A DNA stretch of 64,000 bases from Fomitopsis serialis. Lineage: Eukaryota; Basidiomycota; Agaricomycetes; Polyporales; Fomitopsidaceae. Numbering within the stretch: position 1 is the first letter of the stretch; each line of letters begins with the position of its first letter. Below the pieces are notes generated by a model. That model was not told the origin of the DNA and made no database searches. It saw nothing but the letters and a program-made list of their open reading frames with translations. Made by a program: the position numbers and the translations under genes. The DNA is taken from NCBI RefSeq assembly GCF_022376445.1, contig NW_025954962.1:930001-994000 (forward strand), read 5' to 3'. Shown here one piece after another: positions 1 through 11,589 of the stretch.

Positions 1-1052
1 TGTATTGGCTCAAGCGGCTGAAGCATTAGGTGAGGCTCGCTCGGGAGAAGAACCTAATGTGCTATACTTGTACTTGCTCGATGCTTGTGAGAAGGTGTTC
101 GACAATGAGCTAGACCAAACGACCTTCGAGGAACACATGCGGTGGTTCTTTGGAACGAAGGTGTGTCGTCTTTTCCCGTTGAGGCGACAAGCTCGAGTTG
201 ACCGGACAAATCAATGTAGGCTTACCACCTCTTCACCCTGGATAGGGTGATTATCGCTACCGTGAAGCAGGTGAGCTCAGTACTGACGCACATGAATCAT
301 CTTGACCAAACTAACCTCGTTCGTAGGTACAAACCATAGTGGGCGATAACAAGTGCCAGGAGCTTTGGTACCTACTACAGCGGTCGCGAGGCGCGGAGGC
401 GATTACGGCCCATGACACCATCCGTTATAGAAGAGAGGCCGAACAACACGTTGGATCAGATGATAACCTCTACAGGTTCGATTGGGTACGTGTCACTGCT
501 AAATATACTGTTACGGTGGTACGGTGGCTAAGGATAGCTTGATGCAGGACGCAGAGACACAGAATCTAGTTGTTCAGCTGCTGGGTTCGACGGATCCGAG
601 CACAGAGGAAGACAAGTCCCCGGCGGGACGATGGCGGGAGTATGTTGCAACGTACGTGTCGGAGCATCCGACGGAGTGGGTGCCTGCGGGCAGACCGAAG
701 AGCAGACCACTATTCCTGCGGAGGTATGTAATGAGAACGCTCTATTCTCGTCCTGCGCTGGCGGTTATGTGCATGCTGACCTCCGCCCGTTGGACTACGT
801 ATTTATAGGAGCGTGATGGACGCCGCCGAACACGGAGAAGCTGTGCACGAGCAGCGGGGGATGTGTGTACACGTGCGCGCGGGGACGTACCAGCTTGTTT
901 ACGGGGCGGGGGGCGAGGACGTGCTGTGGCGGGTGCGGCGGGGGGACGACGAGGGGACGCTGCAGCGGCGGGGCCGGGGGCGGCAGGAGGAGCAGAGGCG
1001 CTGGCTCGGGCGGCAAGGCCCGTGGGAGAGCGGTGCTATGTATAGGGCATGA
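1..1052 (+). CDS. SIN3: SIN3 transcriptional corepressor, C-terminal end (5' partial)
   Basis: This is the 3' end of a gene that begins left of the window. Exons that stay in frame: up to 160, 220-270, 327-485, 533-723 and 809-1052. The spliced protein reads LYLLDACEKVFDNELDQTTF, then a segment with FTLDRVIIATVKQ, then VQTIVGDNKCQELWYLLQ, then a final basic and acidic tail. This order matches the conserved C-terminal region of SIN3, the scaffold of the RPD3/HDAC histone deacetylase complex in the nucleus. The last exon contains a motif like TYQLVYGAGGEDVLWR, which resembles the SIN3 end motif with aromatic residues followed by EDVFWR. All four introns have GT..AG ends and are 41-85 nt long. 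The PAH domains that bind repressors lie outside the window. The stop at 1050-1052 is followed closely by the next gene on the same strand. Confidence 0.85.
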
Positions 1053-1263
1053 GCTGGGTGCTGTTGGCTATTTATAGGCGGGAGTAATGGAATATTTTTG
1101 ATAGCTGAGTTGATGTGGCTTAGGATGGCCTCCGGCGGTCTTGGTCTTATAATCTCTTGGACTCAATCGACCGTGCTCGCCCAGCCAAGCCCGAGCCCGC
1201 CCCCGCCGCTGCCCCCGACGCTCGCACTCTGCCTCGGCGAGCCTCCTTGGCACACCGCTCTGC

Positions 1264-3206
1264 ATGGCCAAGCCTCCCAAGAGCAGCTCGTCCTCGCCGC
1301 ACCCCGCTCGCCCGCCGCGTGTCTCTCCCACCCACCACAGTCCACGGCGACGAGCGAGCCCCTCCCCCTCCCCCGCCGTCCTTGGTCTCTTCGCCACCCT
1401 CGCATCCGCCATCACCGCCGTAGACGGATCTCCTGTCTCCACACCGCCCCCAGACTTCCTCTGCCCCCACCTAGCAGCGACCCCCACACCCACCCAGGCG
1501 CCCACTACCGTGCCCAGAGTTCGCAACCGCCGCCGAGCCGCGACCCCCTCAACATCTACCGCACAGACCACGAGATCCGGGCCCGTGGCCGACAAGTACG
1601 TGTCGTGCGACGACGGGAGGTGGCGCAAAACAGACGTCTGGACACTATATGGATCTACCTTCTGTGCGGTAAGCCAGCGTTCTGCTCTCCGTATTCGGCT
1701 CATATTCATGTCTCTCAGGGCACCGTGTGCTCCGCGACCGCGACCTCCACGCCGACCGCAGTCGACGACGACGACGACGCTGGAGAGACCTCTGCAACTG
1801 TCACGTCGAAGCCTGCCGCTATCACTGACATGGACGTCTCAAATGGGGATGCCCTCCCTTCAGGCTGGAACAAGTCCCCTTACATCCGCGACGATCCCCT
1901 TACGCCAGTCATCATCACACTGTCAGTGGTCTTAGCCGTAGGTATATGCGCTTTCATCGTGCTCTGCGTGGTCTGGCGAAGGAAACGATCGCGTCGGCCC
2001 AAGGATCCAGAGGGGCGAGCGCGAAAGAAAGCCGACGATGATGATGTCGGAGAGGAGCTACAGCGTATGAGGTCCCAGCAACGTCTTTTTGCAAGGGCAT
2101 CCGCTCGTTGGAAAGCAAACGTGCGACAGGCGGCGCGACGGCGACGGAAGCACACTCCCTCTGCTACCAAGGATGTCGACACGCGCTCTCTCGTTGACCG
2201 ACCAGCACACTCCTCATCCATCTCTCTTCGCTCCTCTGCCTCGCATTCCAGCTTCTCGCACAGCATCACGGACACTACGTCTTCCGGGCGTCGGGACTCC
2301 TACGACCACTCAAGCTCCGCACCACACCAGACGCACTATTCGCCTAACAGACCTCCTGCATATCTTCCAGAACTATCAGATTCACCAACGGCGCCTGCAG
2401 GAGCTTCCCCGCCCGTAGGGTCTTCCCGTCCGCCTTACAGCAAAGCTGGCTTCCCTAATGACGGCGCGCACGGTCCTCCAGCTCACGGAGACGACCTACC
2501 ACCCGCAGACCCCTTTAACGCCGGCCATATCGCTACGGATGACAAAGCTGCACTTGCACGTATGGCGTCGCTCGCGAGTACACCGCCTTCCACGAGCGGT
2601 TCGCGCTCCGAGGAGGCGGAAGAGCCATCGACATTGTTCCCTCTGGTTCCTGTTCTGGAAGACGAGTTTGAGCCTATCCCTCCCGAGCTCCGGATCACGG
2701 ACTGTGACCACTACGAGGGGATATATTCAGATATGTCCGGCGGTCGTGATGCCCCATCACCGGGTCCGTCCTCCCTTTTCCCAGCTTCAGGCACACAGAC
2801 GCCCTCTTATTCGCGTGAGCCCTCCCCGCACCCTCCGACTCTCCCTGCGCCACCTTTGAGAGGTCGACTTGCTGCACCCACGTTCTACGAATACCCTGTG
2901 TCATTCGAGGAGGATGTCTTGTCAGCTGAGCCGGAAGCTGGTCCATCCGCACCCCCATTCGACCATGGTGACAGCCTTGCGGCGAGCGCACCGCCGATGG
3001 AACTGGACTACGATCCTATGGACCTGGATGCGCTGCCTTCTGCACCTCCTATGGGTGATCTTGATGGTGGATTGTCGCCTGAGGTGCCGGACGGCGACCA
3101 CTGGACAGCCTCACGACTGTCATTTCGTCCAGCGCCATCATTTGAGCGGTCTGTCAGTCCTTTGGTGCCTGATCCGCATGCTAGTCCACCACAATACATC
3201 CCATGA
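1264..3206 (+). CDS. Single-pass membrane protein with long Ser/Pro-rich cytoplasmic tail, unknown function
   Basis: Two exons, 1264-1668 and 1719-3206, joined in phase 0 by a 50-nt intron, give about 630 residues. A basic Ser/Pro-rich start leads to a hydrophobic stretch (LGLFATLASAITAVDG, about residues 40-55) that could be a signal anchor. Next comes a short Thr-rich outer segment with a few cysteines, including CDDGRW and STFC. A clear membrane helix follows (VIITLSVVLAVGICAFIVLCVVW) and ends in a stop-transfer cluster WRRKRSRRPK. The rest, about 420 residues, is rich in Ser, Pro and Asp and has repeated SAPP/PSAPPM motifs, which suggests a disordered cytosolic tail. This architecture resembles fungal surface sensors and mucin-like membrane proteins, but no WSC or other known domain is visible. 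The ATG at 1264 is chosen because the longer frame from 1098 has no splice-consistent reason to be used. Function unknown. Confidence 0.7.
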
Positions 3207-3600
3207 CATGCTACCTCTGGAGATGGGCTCTTCTGGTAGTTCTAGCCAGTGTATAACAGTACCTTATTGTGCTATCGTTGTTCATCGTGCTTATCCATCA
3301 TCTGTCGGCTTTTGGTCCCTTGGATTATCCTACTCCGATACTACTCTACATACATAATAAACGCGGAGTCTACGCTGCCGGACACTCACTCGTAAGACCA
3401 CGTAAGCCATACTGCAAATAGCAACACCTCGGGCCACTGCATCGTGCATGAATGCATGACAGCTGACTACAATGTCAATCCATACATACAGCGCACGCAA
3501 AATGATCCAGACCAAAAACTTCTCAATCCATTTGACACACCCATTCAGAAGCCAACTGACTTCCTCCAGAGTACACCAAAAAGAAAGAGCGACTAAGAAG
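3207..3600. other. Intergenic region downstream of U2 copy A
   Basis: This stretch lies between the membrane-protein stop and the 3' end of the minus-strand U2 gene. No gene is seen. The part at about 3525-3600 is the U2 3' flank, and it is closely similar to the flank of the second U2 copy (see findings). Open frames here are antisense reads of that flank. Confidence 0.6.
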
Positions 3601-3601
3601 T

Positions 3602-3793
3602 CCCCCGACGACGCAAGCCAATACTGCAGTAGCAAGGTCATCGCGCCTCCGACAGGTTGCAAGCAGAGCCTAGAGACAAGGGCGGCAAAAATTAGATAAC
3701 CAGTAATGGAGGCGGTGCCTCCATAATAGTGGTTAAACTATTAAGAACAGATACTACACTTGATCTAAGCCAAAAGGCCAGAGTGGTGAGGGT
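3602..3793 (-). ncRNA. U2: U2 spliceosomal snRNA, copy A
   Basis: On the minus strand the sequence carries the diagnostic U2 core: GGCCTTTTGGCT, then AGATCAAGTGTAGTATCTG with the branch-point-pairing GTAGTA, then TTCTT. A stem-loop follows with arms ATGGAGG and CCTCCAT, then the Sm-binding site ATTTTTG, and finally a 3' stem-loop whose loop reads CTGCAGTA, like the human stem-loop IV. The length of about 190 nt matches the usual U2 size. The 5' end is set near 3793 by the TATA box about 30 nt upstream and by similarity to copy B. The RNA base-pairs with intron branch points in the spliceosome. It differs from copy B by a handful of changes, including three extra bases before stem-loop IV. Exact ends are inferred. 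Confidence 0.93.
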
Positions 3794-3800
3794 TTGGGAC

Positions 3801-3865
3801 GTCTGTCCACCACTTATATACTCGCGCGCGTCCTGCGCACGGACCAGGTGGCTACGGCAAGCCTG
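3801..3865 (-). promoter_or_regulatory. Promoter of U2 copy A (TATA box and shared upstream element)
   Basis: On the minus strand TATATAAG (complement 3813-3820) sits about 20-27 nt before the inferred U2 start. Directly upstream is the block GTCCGTGCGCAGGA followed by a CGCGCG tract. The same block and TATA box occur at the same spacing in front of U2 copy B, while farther upstream the two sequences differ. This points to a conserved RNA polymerase II snRNA promoter, as known for fungal U2 genes. Confidence 0.7.
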
Positions 3866-4046
3866 CTACGGCTCTGAGATCTGAGCGCTTGTCGTAACGT
3901 CCCTATTTAGGAAATTACTGTCGTTCCAAATCTTTCAGACGAAGTCCCAAACCTCTAAGTGCTGCAGCTGTTCAAGACGTAGAGGCATAACCATCACAAA
4001 TCTATACCGAGAAATACATGAACACATGGTAGCGCAGCTTGTTATC

Positions 4047-6160
4047 CTAAAGGGCAACCCAATCGTTACATCCCCCGTTCCCACGCGTGCGGAGGAATTC
4101 AGCATGCAAACTCATCAGCTGTGTCGGCGTTGTAGGCCTGAGCATGGTTGGAGTAAGTCTCGGAGAACGTTTGAGCTTGATATCCAACTGTTGACGGACA
4201 GGCTCATGACTGTCGGACTCCGCAAGGTCTGGAGATCGACGCTCTCCGCCGCCGGGCGCAACATTGAGTCCGAGCCCGTGTCCGTAGTTTTCCTTCTCGG
4301 ATCCTATGCTAGCATTTCGCCGGTCATGAAGACCATACGACTGCCTAGGAACCTCCATCTTCTCTGCGAAAAGCCTCGTCGATGAACTCCGTTTGAAGAT
4401 TTGCAGTAGCTTCGTCTGCTTCCGGCCGTGGCTAGGGTGTAGTAATCCAGGAGAAGACGAGAAGCGAAGGGGCGTAAGGGTCTTCTCGGTCTCGCGCGGT
4501 CCAACTTGAACGAAATACTCGAAGCGCCACCGAAGAGCCAGAGGGGCTTGGTTGCGGTGGAGCTTGAAGTACTCGGTGCCGCTGACAGCATACGCGCCAT
4601 CAGAGCTCGTAGCCAGAGTGGCCTGGTAAGAGATATAGTCCTTCGTGTCATCCTCCGCGATCGTCACGCGCTGGAGAGTGGGAGGCACATCGGACCTTCT
4701 GGCGTCGAAAACGAAAGACCGGCGCATCATAGGCATAAACTCGGCGAGACCGTAGGTCAGAGCACTGACCAGAGCAGTATCTTGTTCCTCAGGGCATCCG
4801 GTAGTAAATCCGGCTAACTTGAACGTTTGCCGGACTACGTGAGATCCTTCCTGGTCTATCCATAGGTCGATTCGAGTGTCTTCTAGCCAGTCCAGAACGC
4901 CAGGCAAGTTCCGAGTTAGCCTTCGCTTCGCAGCAGGGGAGGCCAGAGGACTAGAGATGTGGCTAGAGCGAACCGAGCGACTTGAGGCACTTGTAGCATT
5001 TGACTCCGTGCGACGATGTTGGCGTGGGATTAACGGAGGCCCAGAGGTTGCGAGGAAAGGAGTCGTCGGTTCCGACCGGGGTGATTGAGACTCCATGATT
5101 TGTCCTGAACTGATATCGCGCAACGTCAGTGGGAAGCAGCTCCTCGACTTTTGCAGTCGGCGAATCTGGAGATTGCTGCTGGGAGGACTGGCGTACGGAG
5201 CCAGTGTATCATACCCGACCCTAGACGACGAGGGGGATATGCCATGCGAAGACCCTAGAGTCCCAGTACTATTTGTTGAACGAGACCGAGGGAAGCCGGG
5301 GAGGCGACCACAAAGCGCGGAGGATCGGAGATCTTCCGTCAAGAATTGCTGGCTCGCTACCGAGCACGATGGAGAGACGCCGAATGAAGCCAGACTGGGG
5401 GACCCTACAGGAAAACCGCCAGCAGAGCCGATAAACGTAGCAACAGACGAGATGGCGGGAGAGGTCGAGTACACCGGTGTGCTGTCGATGCCATAGTCGC
5501 CACAGTTCGACTGGGAGGCAACGTACTGTGAGAACGAATAGTACGACTCGCTGGGGATCGCCAGAGTATCCAGCTCATCATGGGCCCCACTCGGCACTGT
5601 CGCGCGTTGGCCACCATAGACTGGCTCCAAGAGGCGGTCCGCGAGAATGAATTCGTCTTTGATTGAATCGGGGCTTGCGTATGAAGTGACGCGTAACAAA
5701 GCTGGGTCCTCGGTTTCCGTCGTCTCGGGTAGGTGAAGGACGATGCTAGGATCCAACAAGATCGGGATTTCTCCATAGCTGCAGAGAGAGCTAATGTCAA
5801 CATAGTCAATCGATGACGATGGACTTGGTGGTGTGAGGCAATCCAAGACCTCCAGAGGTGCCGGATTAGCAGTCTCTCGAGACGGCAGGGGCGGACGACG
5901 GCCAGCGTCGCTCGAAAGATTCTCCGTGGTGGAGAGCATAGAGTAAAAAGCCTGCCTTACTGCCGCTGCCAGCAGCGCGTAAGCCTGTTCGAGACGATGC
6001 TGTAGTGACAGATGATAGATGGACGAGCGAGAACCTGCACGAAGTCCATGAGCCACTTGAAGAACGAACGCGACGATGAACGGTCACGTGTGTCCCGGAC
6101 ATCGGCCGGTCGGATGCCGGGTGGCGTGTACTCAGACTGGACGCGCTGGCCGGGCGTCAT
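4047..6160 (-). CDS. Conserved basidiomycete protein of unknown function
   Basis: A long minus-strand frame runs from 6056 to 4047 without a stop. An upstream exon 6160-6035, joined in phase 0 over a 35-nt GT..AG gap (6034-6000), would add residues including FFKWLMDFVQ and give a continuous helix into HRLEQAYALLAAAVRQAFY. That makes about 692 residues. The alternative is a start at 6056 with no intron. The middle is Ser/Pro-rich and low in complexity. The C-terminal third looks folded: LPGVLDWLEDTRIDLWIDQE, then TYGLAEFMPMMRRSFVFDAR and YFKLHRNQAPLALRWRFEYF. No named domain is recognised. The sense of the frame is supported by codon bias and the well-structured C-terminal part. The gene converges on U2 copy A and diverges from ALG9, with 82 bp between starts. 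Function is not assigned. Confidence 0.65.
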
Positions 6161-6242
6161 TCACCCCAGTCTCTACCAGTTACTTCGACTGTCGCCCTTG
6201 AACCAGATGGACAGTCGCTGAGCAATCTCTGAGAACAGCTGA

Positions 6243-8675
6243 ATGGCGTCGAACATCCAGGAGATTCGCTTCAGGCGGCCCACCAACAAGCAGCCTGCCG
6301 CACCGCCCCCCAAGCCTAAGAACCGGCATGCTGGCATCCTGCAAGACTCGTTACGCAGGTCAGCATCTCATTTTCGAGACCAACCTCACTAGAACAGAAC
6401 ACTGTAACAGGTCACAAAAGGCACCATGGTGTCCAGGCTTCTCGGTCGCGTTCAGGACGTTCTTGCTCATCCGGGTAGCAGGAGCGATGTATTCGAATAT
6501 TCAGGACTGCGACGAAGGTACATTCACACCTCACTTTGTAGCCATCCCATCTCGATGACTCACGCCATCTTAGTCTTTAACTTCTGGGAACCATTGCACT
6601 ACCTGAACCGCGGGTACGGCTTCCAGACGTGGGAGACGTCACCGGTGTATGCCATTCGCAGTTGGGCATACATCCTCCTCCACATGCTGCCTACACGCAT
6701 CGTCTTTACGTTGCTGGGTCCAGAGAAGGTCAGTTCGATGTCTCCCTGTATCTCATCGCGTTGCCGACCTTGCGTTCGCGTACCACTAGAGACCGGCTTT
6801 CTTTGCCGTCAGGATGTTTCTGGCCGCGATCTCGTCCGCGTGCGAAGCCGCGTTGTACAGAGCGGTCGTCGACAAGATCAACTACCGGGCCGGACGCTAC
6901 CTCCTCTTCATGCTGCTCTTCAGTGCAGGCATGTGGACCGCATCGACGTGTACGTTCTTCGTGGCTACTCTTGGTTTGGTTATTGATTGTGCACATTAGC
7001 ATTCCTACCGTCGTCATTTGCGATGTATGCGAATGCGATTGCATTCTCGTATGCAATTGAGCCGGCTAGCAACACAAACATGCGCCGTACTATGTTTAGT
7101 ACTCTGGCATTTGCCACCGGGGCTATTGTTGGCTGGCCGTTCTCACTCGCCGTGGCCATCCCGTTCGTCTTCGAGGAACTATTCTTGTATGGCACAGACA
7201 AGGTGACGTCTGAGAACAAAACGTCTTGGATAATTGCACGTTGGCGGCGGATGTTCACGTGTGCAGCTGTTGCAGCGTTGCTCCTAGTAAGTTCATATTT
7301 TTATGGCTTTGACACGTCTCTGAAGCCTCCACATAGATCCCTGTGGTCGCGCTCGACACCCTGTTCTATGGGAAGCTCACGATCGTGCCGTGGAATATCG
7401 TCAAGTACAATGTCTTCCCAGATGAGACCCGTGGGCCCGGGCTCTATGGAACTGAGCCTGTCGGTTTCTACTTCAACAACCTCCTGCTGAATTTCAACAT
7501 CCTCGTGCCCCTCGCCCTGTTCTCGCTCCCTGCATTGGCAGTCACATACGTATACGACCGCAAGCGCCTAGGAGAGCGAACCATATACGTGGATCAGACG
7601 TCACCCTATAAACTTTTGGTCATGAGGCTGGCGCCGGCGTATATCTGGGCAACTATCATGTCAGCGCAGAGTCACAAGGAGGAGCGTTTCATGTTCCCGA
7701 TATATCCGCTTATCTGCTTCAACGCGGCGGTGACGGTGTACCTGATGCGCGGCTGGTTCGAGACGGCGTACATCCACTTGACGAAATCACCGTATAGGGT
7801 AAGTCGATAATTGTTGCGACGAGATACGGAAGCTGATGACAACCTCATGCAGGCCTCCCGCGCGATCATGTTCAGTCGGTTCACGCTCTCCATCATCGCA
7901 GCCTCTGGTGTGCTCTCCCTGTCGCGCGTCATGACGCATTGGAAGTACTACCATGCACCCATGTCCATCATCCACGCGCTCGAGGCGGACGAGATTCCTC
8001 GACTCCTGAACACCACGGGGCACATATTTATCCCACCGCCTTCTCCGAGGCAAAGCCGCTTCGACGAAGAAGAAAGAATACCTCGTATTGACCCGGCGCT
8101 GATCAAACAGTTGGGCCTGCACATGTGCATTGGCAAAGAGTGGTATCGCTTCCCTGGCCACTTCCTGGTGCCTGACGGTGTCCAAGTCGACTGGATCAAG
8201 AGCGAGTTCGACGGCATGCTTCCGGCCCATTTCGTCGAAACGAATGCGGAATGGGGCCTTCCTGCGCGCGTCCTGAGTACCCGAACCGTCCCGCCAAGCC
8301 TCAACGATCTGAACAAAGAAGCACCCGAGTTCTACGTGCGTTCCGATATCCCCGTTATGTAGCATGTATGTTGCTGAGAGGAGTTTGCTACAGGTGGACG
8401 TTGCTGAATGCGACTATCTCGTGGACCTCGATTTCCCGTTGCATCCCTCGGAATCCGCGCACGAGCCTCGCTACGTGCTGGACGAAGCCACCTGGGAGCG
8501 AGTGAAGTGCCTGCCATTCTTGGATGCGCGGCACTCGTCGATTCTGACGCGCACGCTTTGGATGCCGGGGGCGCGCTGGCAGGAGGGAAACGAGTACGGC
8601 GAGTATTGTCTGCTGAAGAACCGGGAGCGCGTGAAGAGAATCGAGGGGGGCGTGACGGTGAACCGAGGTCTGTGA
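6243..8675 (+). CDS. ALG9: ALG9-type alpha-1,2-mannosyltransferase (N-glycan assembly)
   Basis: Eight exons can be followed in frame: 6243-6358, 6411-6517, 6574-6728, 6790-6950, 7000-7287, 7337-7798, 7853-8335 and 8394-8675. The protein has many membrane helices and the GT22-family hallmarks. There is an early loop DCDE followed by FNFWEPLHYL, whose acidic residues are the expected catalytic site in the ER lumen. A late HKEERFMFPIYPLI motif is typical of ALG9 and its relatives. ALG9 adds alpha-1,2-linked mannoses to the dolichol-linked oligosaccharide in the ER, for later transfer to proteins. The C-terminal soluble part (YLVDLDFPLHPSESAHEPRY) also fits ALG9 rather than the GPI mannosyltransferases GPI10 or SMP3. 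The start MASNIQEIRF is the first ATG in frame with exon 1. No breaks were found in this gene. Confidence 0.92.
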
Positions 8676-9565
8676 AGCGATCGAAATCTTGTTAGACAGC
8701 GAATAATTGCCGCGTTTGTTTGGTAGCTGTGGCTTGGTAGCCGACGCAACTTCGGTTGCGCATGTAATCCATCGGGCTTCGTCCGGTTTGAGCCAAAGTC
8801 GCCTTGGGCTCCTGTGCCAGCTTCAGCTCGCTCGCGAGTACTGTAGATGTGAGCAGTTGTGAAGCTCGCGGCAGACGATTCAGCCACGTCGGCGGGCAGC
8901 GCTCGCGGTTCCTGCGGAGAAGGTGCACGCGGATTGCGGGGTGTCACCAGATATGGCAGGTGCATCCACGCAGGAATACCTGGTCTGTGCCCAATTCACG
9001 GGTTGCACATGGCCAGTAGCTGGAGGTAGCTGTCGCCGGTGACGACAGCCGTTCCATTGTGGAAGTGTCTCCTTCTGCAGGCTGATGTGTGCCGTGCTGC
9101 GACCGGTGCACCCACCCTGCACCCGCCGCTGCACCAGGACGCTGCTCCCGCGGTCAGACAAGGCTGCGAGAGGATCAGCCGCTGGCCATGGCCCCAGTGG
9201 GATCGCTGGTGGCGGGCAACGCGGCAGGCTACCCTCGGCACGCGCTGTGGCGGGGACGCTGCACGTCAGCGCGCTGGATCGGGCAGCTGCTTGCTCAATC
9301 AAGCAGTCACCACCCCATATCAGGACATGTCGAAAGCTCGGTGCATTCTCGAATTTCTCTGGCCGTCCAAGTGGCGGCTTCTCCCCGCCTGCCGCACGCT
9401 GCGTCCGCCGTGCTTCATAACTTGTCTGCCTTCAACCACCATCTCCCCCCTCACACCTCTCCCTGTGCGCCCTCGCCTCCCTTCCCCCACTCCGCCCTTC
9501 CCGACACAGCGCGCAACGTCCGCTCACAACAGCAGACGCATTTCGTAGTCACGACTCTGTGCAAG
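8676..9565. other. Intergenic region between ALG9 and the DUF6533 gene
   Basis: About 890 bp without a supportable gene. Open frames on both strands overlap each other and have no domain. A pyrimidine-rich tract at about 9430-9505 (C/T runs) lies 60-135 bp before the next start codon and fits a fungal core promoter. Confidence 0.5.
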
Positions 9566-11589
9566 ATGGATACAGATCTGACTTCCGCGCAACACTTCAT
9601 TTTCGTGTACGTTTTCGGCATTCGTGAATTCCAACGCGTCGACTTACCTCTAAATCCTAGCACGCAACTTCACTTTTGCGGTTTGTGACTCTGTCTTTCT
9701 TTCCCTGCTCTTCAGCTGACTTGTAACGCGTCCGTGCTGCAGCCATGTGTGAGTACTATGCACTACGAATTCTCATGCCACGCTGACATCAAGCCGTCCT
9801 CAGATGCTGTGACTTGCTGGGACTGGCTACTGGCTATGCCTAGAGAATGGCGATATGTACGCATCGCTTCGCCTTCATGTAGCGACTTTCCTAACGCTTC
9901 TTCAGATCTGGAAAACTAGCTGGACACCAGTGAAAGTCGCGTACTTGTTTTGCCGGTACGTTACACGCCAGACAGCAGGATGGACTCAACTGAACACACG
10001 CCAGGTATTGGGTGTTCGTCACCGCGCCATACCTCTTGTGGGCGTTTGTAGTTGAGCACCCGCTGGAGACTTGCGAGAGGGTCTACAGGGTACGCTGCGA
10101 TCTGAAGCCAGTGACCTCTTATGGTTTCACCACGCTAATCCCCTTCACATCGACAGATCCCAGTGATGCTCGCGATGTGGAACCAAGCATCCGCTGAGAT
10201 TATTCTCCTCATCCGTACCTATGCGTTCTTCAATCGCAACAACTACATGCTCGCCTTCCTAGTATCCGCTCTCGGCGGTGTCATAGCATACCAACTCTAC
10301 GTAGCATCATCAGAAATGCTCCGTGAGTTTGATTCGTGTCGATCCAGTCGGCATCTTTGCTGATGACAATTATCGTCCCAGTTTTGCCATTTGTATCGTC
10401 TCCCGTACGTCCTCAGCACTGCGGTCTCCAAATATTGCCGAAGATTAGCTCCCTCCGACGGTGAATGCCTGAAGAAATCCGCAGCGAGCGCGAATCTTCG
10501 GTGACGACGAAGCATATATGCGCACGATCGCTGCGCATTTCTTGAGGCATTTTTCAAAGGTTGCTTCTGCGTATATGGAGGGCGTCTCCTTTCCGTCGGG
10601 ACGGTAGAGCTTACCATTCCCCTCAGACATCAGGACCGTGCTTTCCACGCTCTCGGCCAGGTTCAGCGGATCTTCTTGGTGAGCAACGACTGTGAATAAC
10701 CTTGTAACAACGTTTTGACGATGCGTTGACGGCAGGATTCTTCGTAAGCGTTTTGACGTCGTGACAGAGACTGTTTAAGTGGGACTTACCAGTCATTAGA
10801 TCGCACCTCTCGCATTTGACACCATTGTCACCCTCCTCACGGTTGCAAAGGCCGTCGCCATGCGGCGCAGGAGTGGCGGGCCCAATAGCAGACTTATCCA
10901 GACTTTCCTTCGCGAAGGTAAGTCGTACAAAAATCATATATTATAGAGCGCAACGATGTGACGTCGTGCATTACAGGAGTCTTCTATTACATGTTGATCT
11001 CTGTCGCTAATCTGGTGAGCATTGGTCATTTATTGTAGATACAGTGATCGCACATCGCTCAACCCCGGTCCTTTTGTGCACAGGTCAACGGCATCTTCTA
11101 CCTACAGTCAGTTCATACTCGGCTCGTTTCATCTAAGCAGGGAGGCTCACCTTCCATCCTAGGCCCCGCCAAGTGATGTCGGCAATATGCATCCCTCTCA
11201 GCGTAATGCTAGCTCCGGTGCTGGCGTGCCATCTCATCCTTGACCTGCGGGAGCGAGGAGCCGAGACTGTCGCGCAGTCCGCAGGTACCATCGCTTTCAC
11301 CGCTGGCGTCTCCTCCAATAAGTCGATCCCTGGCTCCCCATTTTCCGGGCTGGGATTCGGCTTTGGGTCTCCATCGAGCTCGAAGGCCCTGGTGCGCCCT
11401 ACCGGCGTGTTGCTGAGCACGATGGGCAGCATTCCTATGGAGGGCATAGAAGTAGCGATGGGCGGCGGCGTGGAACTGGAACATATGCAGGCGTATGGTT
11501 CGGAAAGCTCGGTTGACAAGGACGTCGAGCTTGGCCTCGGGAGCACTGTCAGTGGTATTCGGGTGGACGTGGAGAAAACGACTATGTGA
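9566..11589 (+). CDS. DUF6533-type multi-pass membrane protein
   Basis: The spliced reading gives WDWLLAMPREWRY, then IWKTSWTPVKVAYLFCRY, RTYAFFNRNNYMLAFLVSAL, EMLLLPFVSSPTSGPCFP, GFFIAPLAFDTIVTLLTVAK and CIPLSVMLAPVLACHLILDL with RERGAET. This is the order seen in the DUF6533 family, which is highly expanded in Agaricomycetes and has about seven membrane helices and no known biochemical role. The C-terminal tail (about 110 residues) is Gly/Ser-rich and cytosolic-looking. A tiny 8-nt exon at 10736-10743 is needed to join SADLLG to IAPLAFD. It lies between a GT..AG intron on each side. The region between the proposed start (MDTDLTSAQHF) and WDWLL could not be joined in frame, so the first exons are uncertain. 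An intron of about 230 nt precedes the GPCFP exon. Confidence 0.75.

Noticed and set aside
1068..1709. Minus-strand ORF of 213 codons opposite the membrane-protein gene
   Set aside because: It is antisense to a first exon with a clean splice to a conserved second exon, and it shows no domain.
3472..3699. Plus-strand ORF across U2 copy A (and its twin, a minus-strand ORF at 12136-12318)
   Set aside because: Both are antisense reads of the U2 RNA and its conserved flank. Their similarity to each other comes from the RNA gene, not from a protein.
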